Origin: Corythucha ciliata
Taxonomy: Eukaryota; Arthropoda; Insecta; Hemiptera; Tingidae
NCBI GenBank assembly: GCA_038030265.1
Contig: CM075942.1
Span: forward strand, 64,732,926 to 64,796,925
Length of the DNA stretch: 64,000 nt
Direction of reading: 5' to 3'
In this document: one piece after another, positions 11,237 through 23,000 of the stretch
Numbering within the stretch: the first letter of the stretch is position 1
Layout of the letters: each line of letters begins with the position of its first letter
Made by a program: the position numbers and the translations under genes
Notes under the pieces: model-generated
Seen by the model: only the letters and a program-made list of their open reading frames with translations
Database searches by the model: none
What the model was told of the DNA's origin: nothing

Positions 11237-13783
11237 CAGTGGCAGATTTACGTGGTGGGTTTTGGGGGTTTGATTCCCCCCCCCCCTCAGGCAATAATAA
11301 GATGGAGTCTCAACATTGGAGATGGAATCTCAACGATGAACATGTCGGACCACAAAAAAAGGGCCCAAAACTTGCAATTTCTCCGAAATTAAGACCCAAA
11401 ATTTGAAATCACACGGATATTCAGCCAGAAAGCTTCTAATTTCGTGTGTATTCGTCAGGCGTTTGGCTCTCTTTGGTACCGATTAGCCTGGGGTTCCGCC
11501 GCCACAAGAGATGTTCCAAAACTGGAAATTTTGCTAGCACTAAGACCCTAAATTGGCAATTTCACTGAAATTAAGGCCAAAAAAATGTCCATCTCGCGGA
11601 TATTCAGCCAGGAAACTTCCAGTCGCATAAATAAATTGTCAGGCTTTGCTCTGATGAGGTCGGGTAGCGTTTCGCCGCCGCAAAAACGGTCCCAAAACTA
11701 GCAATTTTGCTTAACCATAATTTGGAACATAAACTTGCATTTTCGATGGAATGAACACACGAAAGTCGCATTGCCGTGGATATTCGGTCACTGAACTTCA
11801 AATTTCCAGGGTATTCGTCAGGCTCTGAGCTTTTGTTGAAGCCGGCTAGCCTGTTGAATCCGCCGCCACGAAAAAGGTCCCAAAACTTGCAATTTTGCCT
11901 TAACTAAAGCCCTGTTCACACGATGCAATGTTTGAAGCTTAATTGCATGCTGGATTTTTAAAAACATCCGGTCACTACCAAGGAACATATGTTTTTGAAA
12001 AACCAGCATGCAATATAACTTCAAACATTGCATCGTGTGAACAGGGCTTTAGGCCCTGAACTTGCAATTTTTTAAAAATTAAGATTCAAGTTTTTAGCAG
12101 GAAACTTGTAATTTCGCTAATAGGACCCGAAATTGCAAGCTCACAAATATTCATCTCCATTGTTAGAGCCATATGTTGCAATTTCGTCGTGAGGGGAGGG
12201 GACTTGTCAGCCCACGACGCCGCTAGCCTGAGGTCTGAGCCAACAAAAAACAAATTAGAATCTTCTAATTTCACGGATGTTCAGCCCCGAAACCATCAAT
12301 TTATACGGGATTAAGACCCGCAACTCACAATTTTGCTGAAGTTAAACTTGCATTTTCACACGAATTAAGACCCCGAAACTTGCAATTTCCCGGATATTTC
12401 AGCCAGGAAACTTGTAATTTCGCTCGATTTAGTATCTAAACGTGCAAATTCAATACTTGTGCGTGAAATTTGCGTAATTAAAAGGAAGCCCGTTGCTTAA
12501 AAAACCAGAAAGCCCAATTTCACGGATATTTGCCTACAAAATGTTAAGACTTTGCGGCTTTACGTCAGGGCACTGTCGTCGCCGGTTCGGGTTCCGTGGT
12601 TACCAAAAAACGAAACTTTCAATTCCGGGAAATCAAAAACCAGGAAATTGAAAATTTGAGAAAATCAAGACTGAAAATTAGCAATTTACAGGATATTTAG
12701 ACCAAAAAAACTTGCAATTTCGCAGTTCTTGGCTGCAAGGGATGTAATTTTGTAGCTATATTTGCCAGGATTTGAGCGCAGCGTCCCGGCTCGGCATCCA
12801 CTGGCTATTTTAAAAAAGTCCTCCGGAACTTTCAAATTCGCTAACGTAAGACGTGCACTAGACAGCAAGCTCCCAATTTTGCTGATATTTTCCCTCCAAA
12901 ATGTTGCAGTTTTGCGGTTTTTCGTCAGGTCGTTGTCGTGGGAGGCCTCCGGCTTCCTAAATCACTTAAAAAAAAAAAAAAAAAACAGGCAAATTCCCGG
13001 ATATTTAGACCCGCAGCCAGATATGTAAACCCGAAACTTACAATTTCGCGGATATTTAGCTTTAAATGGTGAAATTTTGCGATTATTTCTCTTATGGCGT
13101 TTCCCATTCAATGCAATACACTCGTGTGGTGTAAGTTTTTCCACCCGTGCTCTCTGACTACACTTGTGCACTACACTTGTGAAGTGTGTTGAATGGAAAT
13201 CGCTATTAATTTAGCTACGAATGAGCGTTTTTCCTCAATTTCAGCAGTGAATCAGCACTTTTTCTCAACTTTATCCGCGAGCTGAGCGATTTTCACAATT
13301 TTAGTTCCGAATCAGTTTTCACTTTAGCCTTGAATTATCGCCTTTTCTCAATTTTAGCTGTGAGTGAGCGTATTCCCTCATTTTAGCAGTGAATTAGCGT
13401 TTTTCTCAACCTTAGCCGAGAAGCGACTTGGCGAAAAATTGCCACTTTCTGATATGGAAAATCGGGGGTTTCGGGCAGAATTACAAGATTATCCGGGTTT
13501 TTAGGGGCAAAATGTTCAGTTTTAATGCTAATCAGCCGGTTTTTAAGTGGCGATTGGACTGGAATGGTTTTCGAGTGTGGGCGGTTTCGAACAAACACGA
13601 ATTCAAGAAGAAAGGGGGGGGACTGTTCTCCCTTGCCCCCTCATGGCTATGCCCTTGAGTCGATAAAAGAACGAAAGAGGTTGGGTGAGGGTGGGGGCAA
13701 TGGAAATCTGATTGAGAAAATGGCCGAAGCATTGTTTCATAAAAAGAAACCCCTCCCAAGATAAAATCCTAGATACTCCACTG
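11237..13783. mobile_element. hAT-like non-autonomous element carrying minisatellites
   Basis: The left end is CAGTGGCAGATTTACG; the right end in reverse complement is CAGTGGAGTATCTAGG. An exact 8-bp direct repeat GTCCTTCG flanks the element (11229-11236 and 13784-13791), as expected for hAT insertion. There is no transposase. The interior is mostly a degenerate array of a roughly 34-bp unit (family B, with AACTTGCAATTTCGC and ATTAAGACCCGAAA words, 11340-13080), then family A units on the opposite strand (about 13200-13430). A smaller MITE has inserted inside it. Confidence 0.8.
11907..12049. mobile_element. Short palindromic MITE nested in the hAT-like element
   Basis: Arms of about 50 bp: AAGCCCTGTTCACACGATGC on the left is mirrored on the right, as is TTGCATGCTGG further in. 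TA flanks both ends (11905-11906, 12050-12051). It interrupts the family B array, so it arrived later. Confidence 0.8.
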
Positions 13784-13791
13784 GTCCTTCG

Positions 13792-16315
13792 TAAGGTTTC
13801 ACCCTCTTTTTGAAGTCTGATTTAGTCTCAATTTTTCAAATTTGGGTTAAGAGCTGCCTCCCTGCTACCGCGCTCCAGACGTGACTGACCTGAACCTCCC
13901 CCTCCACCAGCCTGCACAGTTACACGCTCTTCTGGTGGTATCGGAAGATTTATCTCCCTTGGCCGCCTTCTTGCCTGGAATCTGTTCTCCCGACATCAAA
14001 TAACTGGAAAACACCTAGTTTTCCCCAAATAGTTTGACCGCCATTGACCCTTTGGAAGTCACACTGACAAGGCATGAAATCGCCCGAACCCCCCCCCCCC
14101 CCAAGCATACTTTTGCAGTAGTACTACCAAATACTACTCACCCATCGTGTGTGTTCACACGTATCTAATCTTGCGCCAGTGGCATAAACAGTCGTGGTAG
14201 ACCCTGAAGCCTAGAACCAGAGGCGCTTAGGAATAGCGGCGTACACAGTACATTCAAGTTTTATCTTTGGAGTTTACGGGCATCAGTGAGTTGATAACGA
14301 ATAATCCCGTTGTTGGAAAAACTAACTTTGGGGTACTTAATATTTAGAAATGTTTGGCGTGAAAATTTACTCCATCTAGCGACATTTTTCACGTTACAAC
14401 GGTTAATGGAAACTCGGTCCCACAACTGAATCGAGGAAAACTGAAAAGTGGTTAATCTTGCGTTCCTCAATGTCATGAAGTCGTTTGTAAAAAGCTCCAA
14501 AAACTCACTCTAAGATATCTCATTTCTTGAATAACATCAAACGAAGACAGAAAACAAAGGAAATCGTAACAGTGGCATTCTCAATGGAGCTAATCTCAAG
14601 TGGACACATTTAGGTAGGCTTTAAGAGGACTGTCGTCCCTCAATTTCAGAATACATATAATTGAAATAATGAAACTCCCTGGAGTGAAAATTTTGGACAA
14701 ACTTAACTTATTTCATTTCTCGAATTCGACTCCATGGATTGCTGAGTACGGCTATTATTGAAACGCTTTACACATTCCAAAACAACGCCCCTAAATTTCA
14801 CTGACGTTGAAAAATGTGTCCAGGTGAAAGTATGTACCTGATTTCTTGACTAATGGTGACTTTTTCAAAAGTTAGAAACTTTTGAAAAGAGGGGTTTTCG
14901 GTATTACATAGGTCTGTCGCTTTTTGTTCCATTGTTTGCATGTAAACATGATGGTGAGACATGCGGAGTCCATTGAACATGGAGTGAGAAACGCTAATCT
15001 GGTCTTTGTTTTTAAGAGAAAAAGTCCCCCTCCCACCCCGGATTGTTTCCTTGTAGGTGCTACTTGGCTTTTTTTTGACGGTTTTCACTGGTTTCAAGAA
15101 CCTATTACTGTTATATTAATGTGTTATTGCTTTATCTATGTTTGTGTCACCTTCAACCTACATCTCAGTGAAAACCCAACCAATTTTAAATTTTCTCGCG
15201 TCGATTCAAAGCTTACAAAATATGTATTTGAGGGTTTCCGAACCCTGTTCTTAACAAAACGCACCTAATTTGGGCTTCCCACTTCAAAGAAGTGCGCAGC
15301 TTCCTCGCGCTAAGAAGCCTTACTCTTTTCATGAAATGAACCAGTGATCGCGGGAATGCAACTTGAATGAAAGTAAAAAGACGAGAGAGAAAAAAAAAAA
15401 AAATAATAAATCGCCTATTCCGCCGAAGTAAGTGATGTCGACTAATCGTGAGTGAATGCCTTGTAATTTAAGACATGCGAATGAAAGGAGGAAGACGTGT
15501 ACATTATAGATAGTTGCTTGGTCCGTCCGTCTTTCTCCGAAACGGTCTTCGCTTTCTCAGGCTATGAGTGATCCAGTCGAGAATTATGATGTGATCCAGA
15601 GTCTCAGAGAGTAGTTTGTTAAGTTGTTCTTACGGGTTTAATCTCTATGCCCTTGTCGTTCTCCTGAGTTGGTTGGGGCCATGGGAGCTTTCAACCCTAC
15701 TTAATGGGTTGTTTCGTTGTGTGGGATGAAGTTTTATCATGTAGAAAGCACAAAGATATTTTATACTAAAGGTTATTATTTGTGGTATTATGAGAAGAGA
15801 GAGAGTTAACTAGTAAATTTTTAACAAAACACTAAGAACTTCGGGTTTGGCGCATGAAAAGCGTGTAGTCTATTTAGGTATATATGCACACCAATACATA
15901 CCCACTTCTTATTCAAGAAATTTCTTTTACTTGCCTTTCCAAGGTCAAGTTCAAAGGAAGTTAGATCGACCCATTATCACCTCAACTAGTCAAATTTTAC
16001 TCGAATCACTTGTTGTTCAATAATAAGTCATTAGTATTCATATGACTTCGCCGCTGTGGTTTATTTATGTAGTTTGTAGGTAAAAATGAATGAGCTGCAG
16101 GGGTAGGGGCCACTGGGAAGGTCACTTTTGGGGTTTTCATTTCCAATATTGTGATAATAAAAACAATCCAGTCCGTGTTCCGTGATGACACAAATATGCG
16201 TGATTTTTGAAACGAGAAAACCGTTTTTTCGGAGTGATGTCTGTATTTTCACGACCCTCCCAGAAAGCCTTATTATTATTATTATTATTATTATTATTTC
16301 AGAAAGTCCCGACAC
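13792..16315. other. Mostly single-copy DNA, no gene recognised
   Basis: Contains C14 near 14090, A-rich runs near 15390 and an (ATT)n run at 16269-16300. A 17-codon frame (MSDPVENYDVIQSLRE) follows a good splice acceptor at about 15560 and might be a short exon of an unseen gene, but nothing links it to other exons. The region lies upstream of the BTBD8 start and may hold its promoter or leader. Confidence 0.35.
16269..16300. repeat. (ATT)n microsatellite
   Basis: About ten perfect ATT repeats directly beside the left end of the hAT-like element at 16316. Confidence 0.9.
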
Positions 16316-18471
16316 CAGGACCGTTTTTAGGGGGTAGGCAACCGCCTAGGGGCCTTATTCCATGGCTTGGAATAAATAATTACAAAATAATCGTTCAGGA
16401 GTTACACTTGGCTTAATTCTTAAAATTTTGAGGCACTTCTGTTGAAACGATTAAAAATCGTGTTCTAAAATGCCCAAGCCAAGAAAGTAATGATTTTTAA
16501 TGGAGAGAAAATCCGAGAAATTTGGGTTTTACAGAGCTAAAAATCCGAATAATTTGGTTTTTGAAGAATTTAGCCCCACGAAATTGGATTTTCCAACCAT
16601 GAAAATCCGCTAATTTGGCTTTGAAGGTGCCTTATCCACAAAAAGGGGTATTGAAAGATTCAAACATGTGAAAGTGCAATTGGCGTATTTGAGCCAAACA
16701 CCCGAAATGTCCATTTTAAATAGCCAGATCCAAGAAATTTGGTTGCTAAAGTGGGGACCAAACCGTGGGTTTCCCCCACGGTCCCGCGAAATTGCTTTTT
16801 CGAATGAGGGAAACCTCGCGAAATTGTCTTTTGAAGAAGACATAATTACGAAATTGGCTCGTCGGTTAAGCCAAACCCTCGAAATTAATATTTGAAAGAG
16901 CCGAACCTACGGAAGTTGTTTATTCAATTGAGACGGATGACCCCCCCCCCCCTAATTGATATTTTGTTTGTGAAAGTTTGTGAACATTCCCCGTCCAATT
17001 CCTTCTTTTCAGCCGGCTTATTTGGGGCACTTTTGACGGCTGGGGTAATTTCATTGGCCGGACTAGCAAAATATCCTTTCCATAAAAGTGCAAAATAGAT
17101 ACTGTTCGGTTTAATCTACTATTAATCGCAACAAAAATCCCGAAGTTTCATGGCTAAATCGCCATTTTTGAACATCATTAATTGTATTGACAAATAGTCT
17201 GTTTCGGAGGGTGTTTTGGATCTTTTTGTACGTTGTAACTGTCTCGGGGTTGTAGAATTTTCATAATGAAGGCAAAGAAATGAAAAATCTTCTCCCACTT
17301 GTTTTGTTTGAACTATCGTGACCGTGGTTTCGGCAACGCCATTATTTTCAAACGAGTCAACGAATAAAACACAACCGGTGTTGATACTTTCCGGGCACGA
17401 ATCTATTTTTAGGGCGTATAGAGTCACTTTTTGCAATTTTTCGGGGGCGAAGCAAAGGCGGGCGTGTTCAGTTTTGGCCATTCTTGGCGCGCTTTTGCCA
17501 TTTCCATGGCGGGAGACATCTGTATAGGCATTTTTAGGATGGGAATCGTCAGTTTTTAGCCATTTTTATAGTGCGTGGAGCCAATTTAGCTGTTTTTCGG
17601 ACGCCAAGTATCCAGAAAGCAAAGGCCGCTTTTCGTGCGCGAGTGGTCGATTTAGCCATTTTTAGGGCGCGAACCGTGTACTTTTTAGGTATTTTCATGG
17701 CTCCCTAATCCCACTTGTTTTATTTGAACTATCGTGACCGTGGTTTCGGCAACGCCATTATTTTCAAACGAGTCGACGAATAAAACACAACCGGTGTTGA
17801 TACTTTCAGGGGACGAATCTATTTTTAGGGCGTATAGAGTCAATTTTTGAAATTTTTCGGGGGCGAAGCAAAGGCGGGCGTGTTCAGTTTTGGCCATTCT
17901 TGGCGCGCTTTTGCCATTTTCACGGCGGGAGTAATCTGTATAGGCATTTTTAGGGTGTGAATCGTCAGTTTTTAGCCATTTGTAGAGTGCGTGGAGCCAA
18001 TTTAGCTGTTTTTCGGACGCCAAGTATCCAGAAAGCCAAGGCCACTTTTCGTGCGCGAATAGTCGATTTAGCCATCTGTAGGGCGCGAACCATGTACTTT
18101 TCAGGTATTTTCATGGCTCCCTAATCGTACGTCTAGCAATTTATAAGGCATGAGAAGTCAGTTTGGCTACTAATAGGGCGACAATCGCCAGTTTTGCTAT
18201 TTTTAGGTAGTAAAATAGTAAGTTTAGTCATTTTTAAGGCGCGAAAATCTTTATTTTTTGGTGCGACTGTAGTCAGCCTACCTCAGAATACCTAGTTTAG
18301 CTATTTGAAGGATGCGAGTGGCTATCAAAACAGTTTTTTGTAGAGCAAAGCATGCAATTTCTGAAACCCCTGCCTTTTAAGCAAAACCTGAATCCTCGTC
18401 TCCACCGGCTGCTACGGGGCTCCCCCATAGTTCTCGCCTAGGGGGCCCCGTGAGGGCTTGAAACGGCCCTG
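16316..18471. mobile_element. hAT-like non-autonomous element carrying minisatellite E
   Basis: The left end CAGGACCGTTTTTAGGG pairs with the right end CAGGGCCGTTTCAAGCC (reverse complement). The exact 8-bp direct repeat CCCGACAC lies at 16308-16315 and 18472-18479. Inside are degenerate short-unit repeats (AAATTTGG words, 16440-17000), a 415-bp tandem duplication (17294-18120) and a roughly 30-bp array with GCCATTTTTAGGGCGCGAA (family E, 17400-18310). No transposase frame is present. Confidence 0.85.
17294..18120. repeat. 415-bp imperfect tandem duplication
   Basis: Sequence beginning CCCACTTGTTTTGTTTGAAC near 17294 recurs near 17709 with a few percent substitutions and no large indels. Both copies keep an open - strand frame (17122-17481, 17685-18023) containing CVLFVDSFENNGVAETTVTI. 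Because the DNA is made of family E repeat units, I treat these frames as chance rather than genes. Confidence 0.8.
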
Positions 18472-18492
18472 CCCGACACGGCAATTCGTTGG

Positions 18493-19092
18493 TTTTTTTT
18501 TTAAACCTCAACTATCCAAGAGCAGGGGCATGGTACACGCCCCAGGCACGGAATCCTAAGTGGATTATTGTGCCGCTCTTGGATCGGTTGATCTAGTCTA
18601 GAGTCCCTCTCACTGGTAATATAAGTCCACCGCCGGCAGAGCCCTGCATGCCGTAAGCGCCGAGGCCTGCGGTAAGCCTATTACACCAGGGGATCGGCCG
18701 GTGCCCTGGGGGTCCGTTCAAAGCACACTTTGCCCCCTGTGCCATGCAGACCTTAGGTACGGACCAAACACCTTGTCTGGGGGGGGGGGAGGAATAGCTG
18801 GAGGAGGTAGGAGACGCCACCCCTTTCTGTCCCGGACTCAGGACAGCCCCTAACCCGTTGTTTGTCCACGGGGTCGTATTCGGCCCCCATGTCCAATGGG
18901 TGTGTCCGATAACGGACTCCCCACCGCACACGGTGAGCCTTATTCCGACCCAACCCACCATCGCACCGTATCAGGGAGCGGGTCGGCCGCCCAACGGTGG
19001 GGTCCCCCATCCGCAAACCGGGGGGGGGGGCGCCCGATAGGGGAAACGAACTCCGTGAAAGGTTTGTAGCCATTCACACAGATCAAGTCCGT
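18493..19092 (-). mobile_element. 5'-truncated poly(A) retroelement fragment
   Basis: A T10 run at 18493 (a poly(A) tail on the - strand) begins a 600-bp GC-rich block. It is flanked by 16-bp direct repeats with two mismatches (CACGGCAATTCGTTGG at 18477-18492, CACGGGAATTCTTTGG at 19093-19108). This layout fits target-primed insertion of a 5'-truncated non-LTR element or an mRNA. I recognise no protein domain in it, so its parent element is unknown. Confidence 0.65.
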
Positions 19093-19108
19093 CACGGGAA
19101 TTCTTTGG

Positions 19109-19954
19109 TTACAAAATTCGTCAAAGCAAGTGAGAAATGGAGTGAAAAATATATCCTGGAATTCCTATAAGTTTTTCCAAAGGTCTGAAAAAAAAAAAAA
19201 AAAAAAACTTTTCGAAATCGGCAAGGCAAGTTCGCGTGTGTTAATTGGCACGAATCCGAGCATACAGAAAAAAAATCAATATAAATAGCTTTGTGGAAAA
19301 TAAAGCTGCTGCTTATTTTGTTCTTACTGCTATAGTAGTGCAAGTTACTCCGTGGTTAAAAACACTTCTTGCGAATATCGTCAATTCGTAATTGAATATT
19401 ATTTCCCATAAAGTTTGATTCATATTTTATTTTTAGGGCTTTGGCTTATTGTTTCTTTTACTTCTTCGTTTCTTGAGCTTTCAAGTTGTATGGCTCTTAA
19501 ACTAATAATAAGAATAAAATTCGTCTCTCAGAGAAATTTGAACACGAACAAGTTTCTTTTGGAGACCGCCTGCAGAAACGTATTTTTACTTGTTTGTTTC
19601 ACTACCAATTACACTGCGTGTCTGTCTTTCTCCTATAACACAAGTAAAACTGGTACGAGCATAATTTCTGTGGTGGAACGTTTGATAGTTCCGGCTCTCC
19701 TTTTTATCAAAAGATAAAACTATCTCTTTACGCGTGAGTAGGGAAGAAAGAACGACGCTATTTTAGCAAGCCGTTTTCTACTTCTATTTATTACTTATTT
19801 TATATTTACTGGGTTACTAATTGCAAGGACAGCGAACCCAACGCGGAACGCTCCCCTCCCCCACAAATTAAAACTTTCAACATGTTGCCCCTGATCCTTG
19901 ACCGCTAGTTCAACGCAATTTTATTTGTTTGTTTGTTTCTTTTTACTATTGCAG
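19109..19954 (+). other. Upstream region / leader intron of the BTBD8 gene
   Basis: A/T-rich with no gene recognised; the 100-codon frame at 19415-19717 has no domain or splice support. It ends in a strong splice acceptor (pyrimidine tract, then GCAG at 19951-19954), so at least part of it is probably a 5'-leader intron. Confidence 0.4.
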
Positions 19955-20044
19955 TCCGACGAGAATTTTTTCGAGACACTCATTTGTCTCTACATTCACC
20001 TTGTACACGCGAAACGCCTAAGTGTCCTGTGGAAGCCATGACTG

Positions 20045-23000
20045 ATGGCAGGAAGGAAAGCCGTACAGGCGCCGAGCGGAGCCAACGAAGTTTCCAACTG
20101 TCTGTCTGGCGTGTTGAGGGAGAAGGCGTCTTCTGAGTTGAATAATCTCAATTTAAAATTGGACGACGGTCTGAGAGACGATATTGCGAGGTAGGTCTTT
20201 TGTGTTTGCTTGAGAAATATGTATACGTAATATATGTATATCCGCATATTGAGACAGTAAGATTTGAATGTAAATCTATAAAACGCAGTGGGTTCACTGG
20301 AAGCAAGGAAGAAAGATTTAAATAAAGGGCAATCTGGAATTTTGTTTGTTCCGAAGGCATTCGGACTTCTGATTTATAAATGTAAACAACTCTGGAAATA
20401 TCATGGATAAACAAGTTACATGTTTGCCCTCTTATTTGTAAATGGATAGAAGGAGGGAGGTCGATCATTTTATGAAGAAATATTTTCATTACCACTTAAT
20501 ACTAATTAATTGACGACTTGAATGCTAACCTTTTTTCAATCATTTTGACTCTCATCTACATTCTCACGTTATTTTTACCCAACCCTTCCTCGTACCTTCA
20601 TCTGTTTAACCGCATTGCCCCACCTGACTCGTCGTCCTCGCGCTTTAGAGCGTACACGGAGTGTCTATTCTCCGATTTGACTCTTATCTTCCACACGACT
20701 CGTATACGAACTCATAAAAGTCTCCTACAAGCCCGGGCACCCTCATTCTATCGTGAGTTGCTGCTTCATGGTGGAGGCGGTGGTGCGTCAAAAAAATCTG
20801 GGCTCACTGATCGGCTCACAGTGCAATTAATTGAAACCTTTATTAGGTACTTTTTTTTGTGTTCAACTAATGTCAAGTTACTAGTTGCAGCGTAATTTTC
20901 TTGCTTTCGCTTTGATTGGACATTCTCGCATGAGTTTCTATTCTGTTTCCTCACTCGTTTGCTTTTTTTTTTTTTTTTTAGATCTTGATTGTAGCCTTCT
21001 GTGTACAATGAATCTTGAACGATTTATTTTGGGAAGATCACTTTCAGCTTAATGGCATTTTAACTTCGGCGTTCCATTGCCGGATATGTTCTGTTCACCG
21101 TTTTTCTGTGCATGTAAATTTTAAAACTTCTCTCACAAAATGAGTACTCTTGGCGGCAGTAATCAACAGAAATAGTTACTTCTATACTTTTAGGGCAATG
21201 AGTTTCTATTTCTTATTGGAAGAACCTGAAAAACAAAATGAAATCATCAGAAATACTGTTCGTCTAATTGTCAGTATTTTGATAACAGAAAAAAGGGTTC
21301 CAGAACCCCTCGTTCATAACATTACCGCAAATAATATTTTATACAGAAATCACAGATTGTGCCGTCCGCTTTTGGCCTACACTGATATTTTACCTGTTAT
21401 TACTATTCTAATCCGGAAAAAAGATCGAGACTAAAACGTGACTTCTTGCACCCTTCACCTATTTATAGTTTAATTTTAGAAATTAGGGCGTGAGAGTGAT
21501 GAAATTGATGGAGTATTCGGGTATCATCGTAATCTCGAGCGAAGTGTTGTCAAATCTCAAGGCAACTTGCTTTTACGTTACTTGGAACTACAGACTTCTG
21601 CATCTGATCACGGATAAATCCATTTTAATCGGATGAACAATTTTATCTCCCCTCCCCCCACCCACTCGTCTTTTGCAAGCGTGAGTTGTTGAAGACTGTC
21701 GTAAAATTCATTAAAACTTAACATATAGCTGAGGAAGACTTGTCTTCTTACCGTAAGAAGCTTAAAGCAACTACATATATAAAGGTCATTCCTCTCTTGT
21801 GGCCTCGATGTCACTGGTTTTTATTTTGGAAGGATCCGCACTTTATTTGACGTCGTGGGATTTCGTGTATCATACTTTTAGGTCCTCGGGGTAAATAAAC
21901 TCGAGGCTAGGAGTGCAATCGACAGGGGGTGTCGAACAGGTGAAAAGTTGAGGTTTGGCAACTGTTCGACACGTCATCATTTTCAAAGAGTTCGACATTT
22001 CTACTTTTCGACAGAAAAAGTCGATTACGCATGCAGAAGAGGCATTTTGTGGGTATCCCACAAGGGAAAGCGTCGCTACCACACGTGCCAGTTTGTCGAA
22101 CAGATGAAAACAAGGTGATATTGCAAGTGTTCGACATTTCAACTGTTCGTCAGGAGAACCTGATAACGCAAGCAGAGGAGAGCTCAGGGGCGCAAGTAGA
22201 AAAATATTGGGGGGGGGGCAAGTGGTAAAACCTCCTGGTGGTTGCGCCTCTGAGATCACCTCTACTTGCGTTATCGGGATCTCCTGTCGAACAGTTGAAA
22301 TGCCGAACACTTGCAATATCACTTCGTTTTCACCTGTTCGACAAACTGACAAGTGCGGTAGCGACGCGTTCCCTTGTGGGTCAAACCACAAAATGCCACT
22401 TCTGCATGCGTTATCGACTTCTTCTGTCGAACAGTTGAAAATGACGATGTGTCTAACAGTTGCCAAACCTCAACTTTTCAACTGTTCGACACCACTGTCG
22501 AAACGACGAAAGTTTTTCAGCAGAAATGTTATGTTTGGATGGTTAACGACCATTCATGCGTGCTAATTCAGTTTCTGGGGATGAATTGACGATTTCCTGC
22601 GCTGAGTTCTCGAGTTCTCTTTCTGGGGACTCATTGGTGGCGGTGGAGGGGGGCATTGGGATGCATCTGATTTGTGGTCATGTGAAGCTGCCCACGCGTA
22701 GATCAAAAGCTGGCTTCTTCGTGAGCTCAATCGAAAAAAAAGCGCTAAATCAATAGCCCACGGCTAAAATAAAGGAAATTCGATAATTCACTGATAACAT
22801 TTGGAGAATCGTTCAATTAGCGGCTAAAATCAGGTAAAGCACTTATTCACGGCAAAAATTGAGAGAGTCGCGAATTCGCGGCTAAAATGAAGAAAAATCG
22901 CTAATTCACCGATTAAATTGAGAAGAAGCGCGTTGAAGTGTGGGAAAAATGCTAAATCGCTTTTAAAATGGAAAAAACGCCAATTCGTGGCTTCTCAAGG

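Noticed and set aside
15560..15612. Possible kinase-like first exon MSDPVENYDVIQSLRE
   Set aside because: Only 16 residues before a stop, no following exon in the window; too weak to call.
18593..19073. Two - strand frames of 106-122 codons
   Set aside because: Inside a GC-rich retroelement fragment; Gly/Pro-rich chance translation, no known motif.
20880..21434. Frames after BTBD8 exon 2, including 21150-21434, as further BTB exons
   Set aside because: The acceptor at 20981 leads at once to a stop in the needed phase, whereas 27407 continues the BTB helix in phase.
21870..22466. 198-codon - strand frame and several overlapping + frames
   Set aside because: They are the two arms of one palindrome read on opposite strands (the same SACVIDFF- and VRQTG-like pieces appear in all); no domain.
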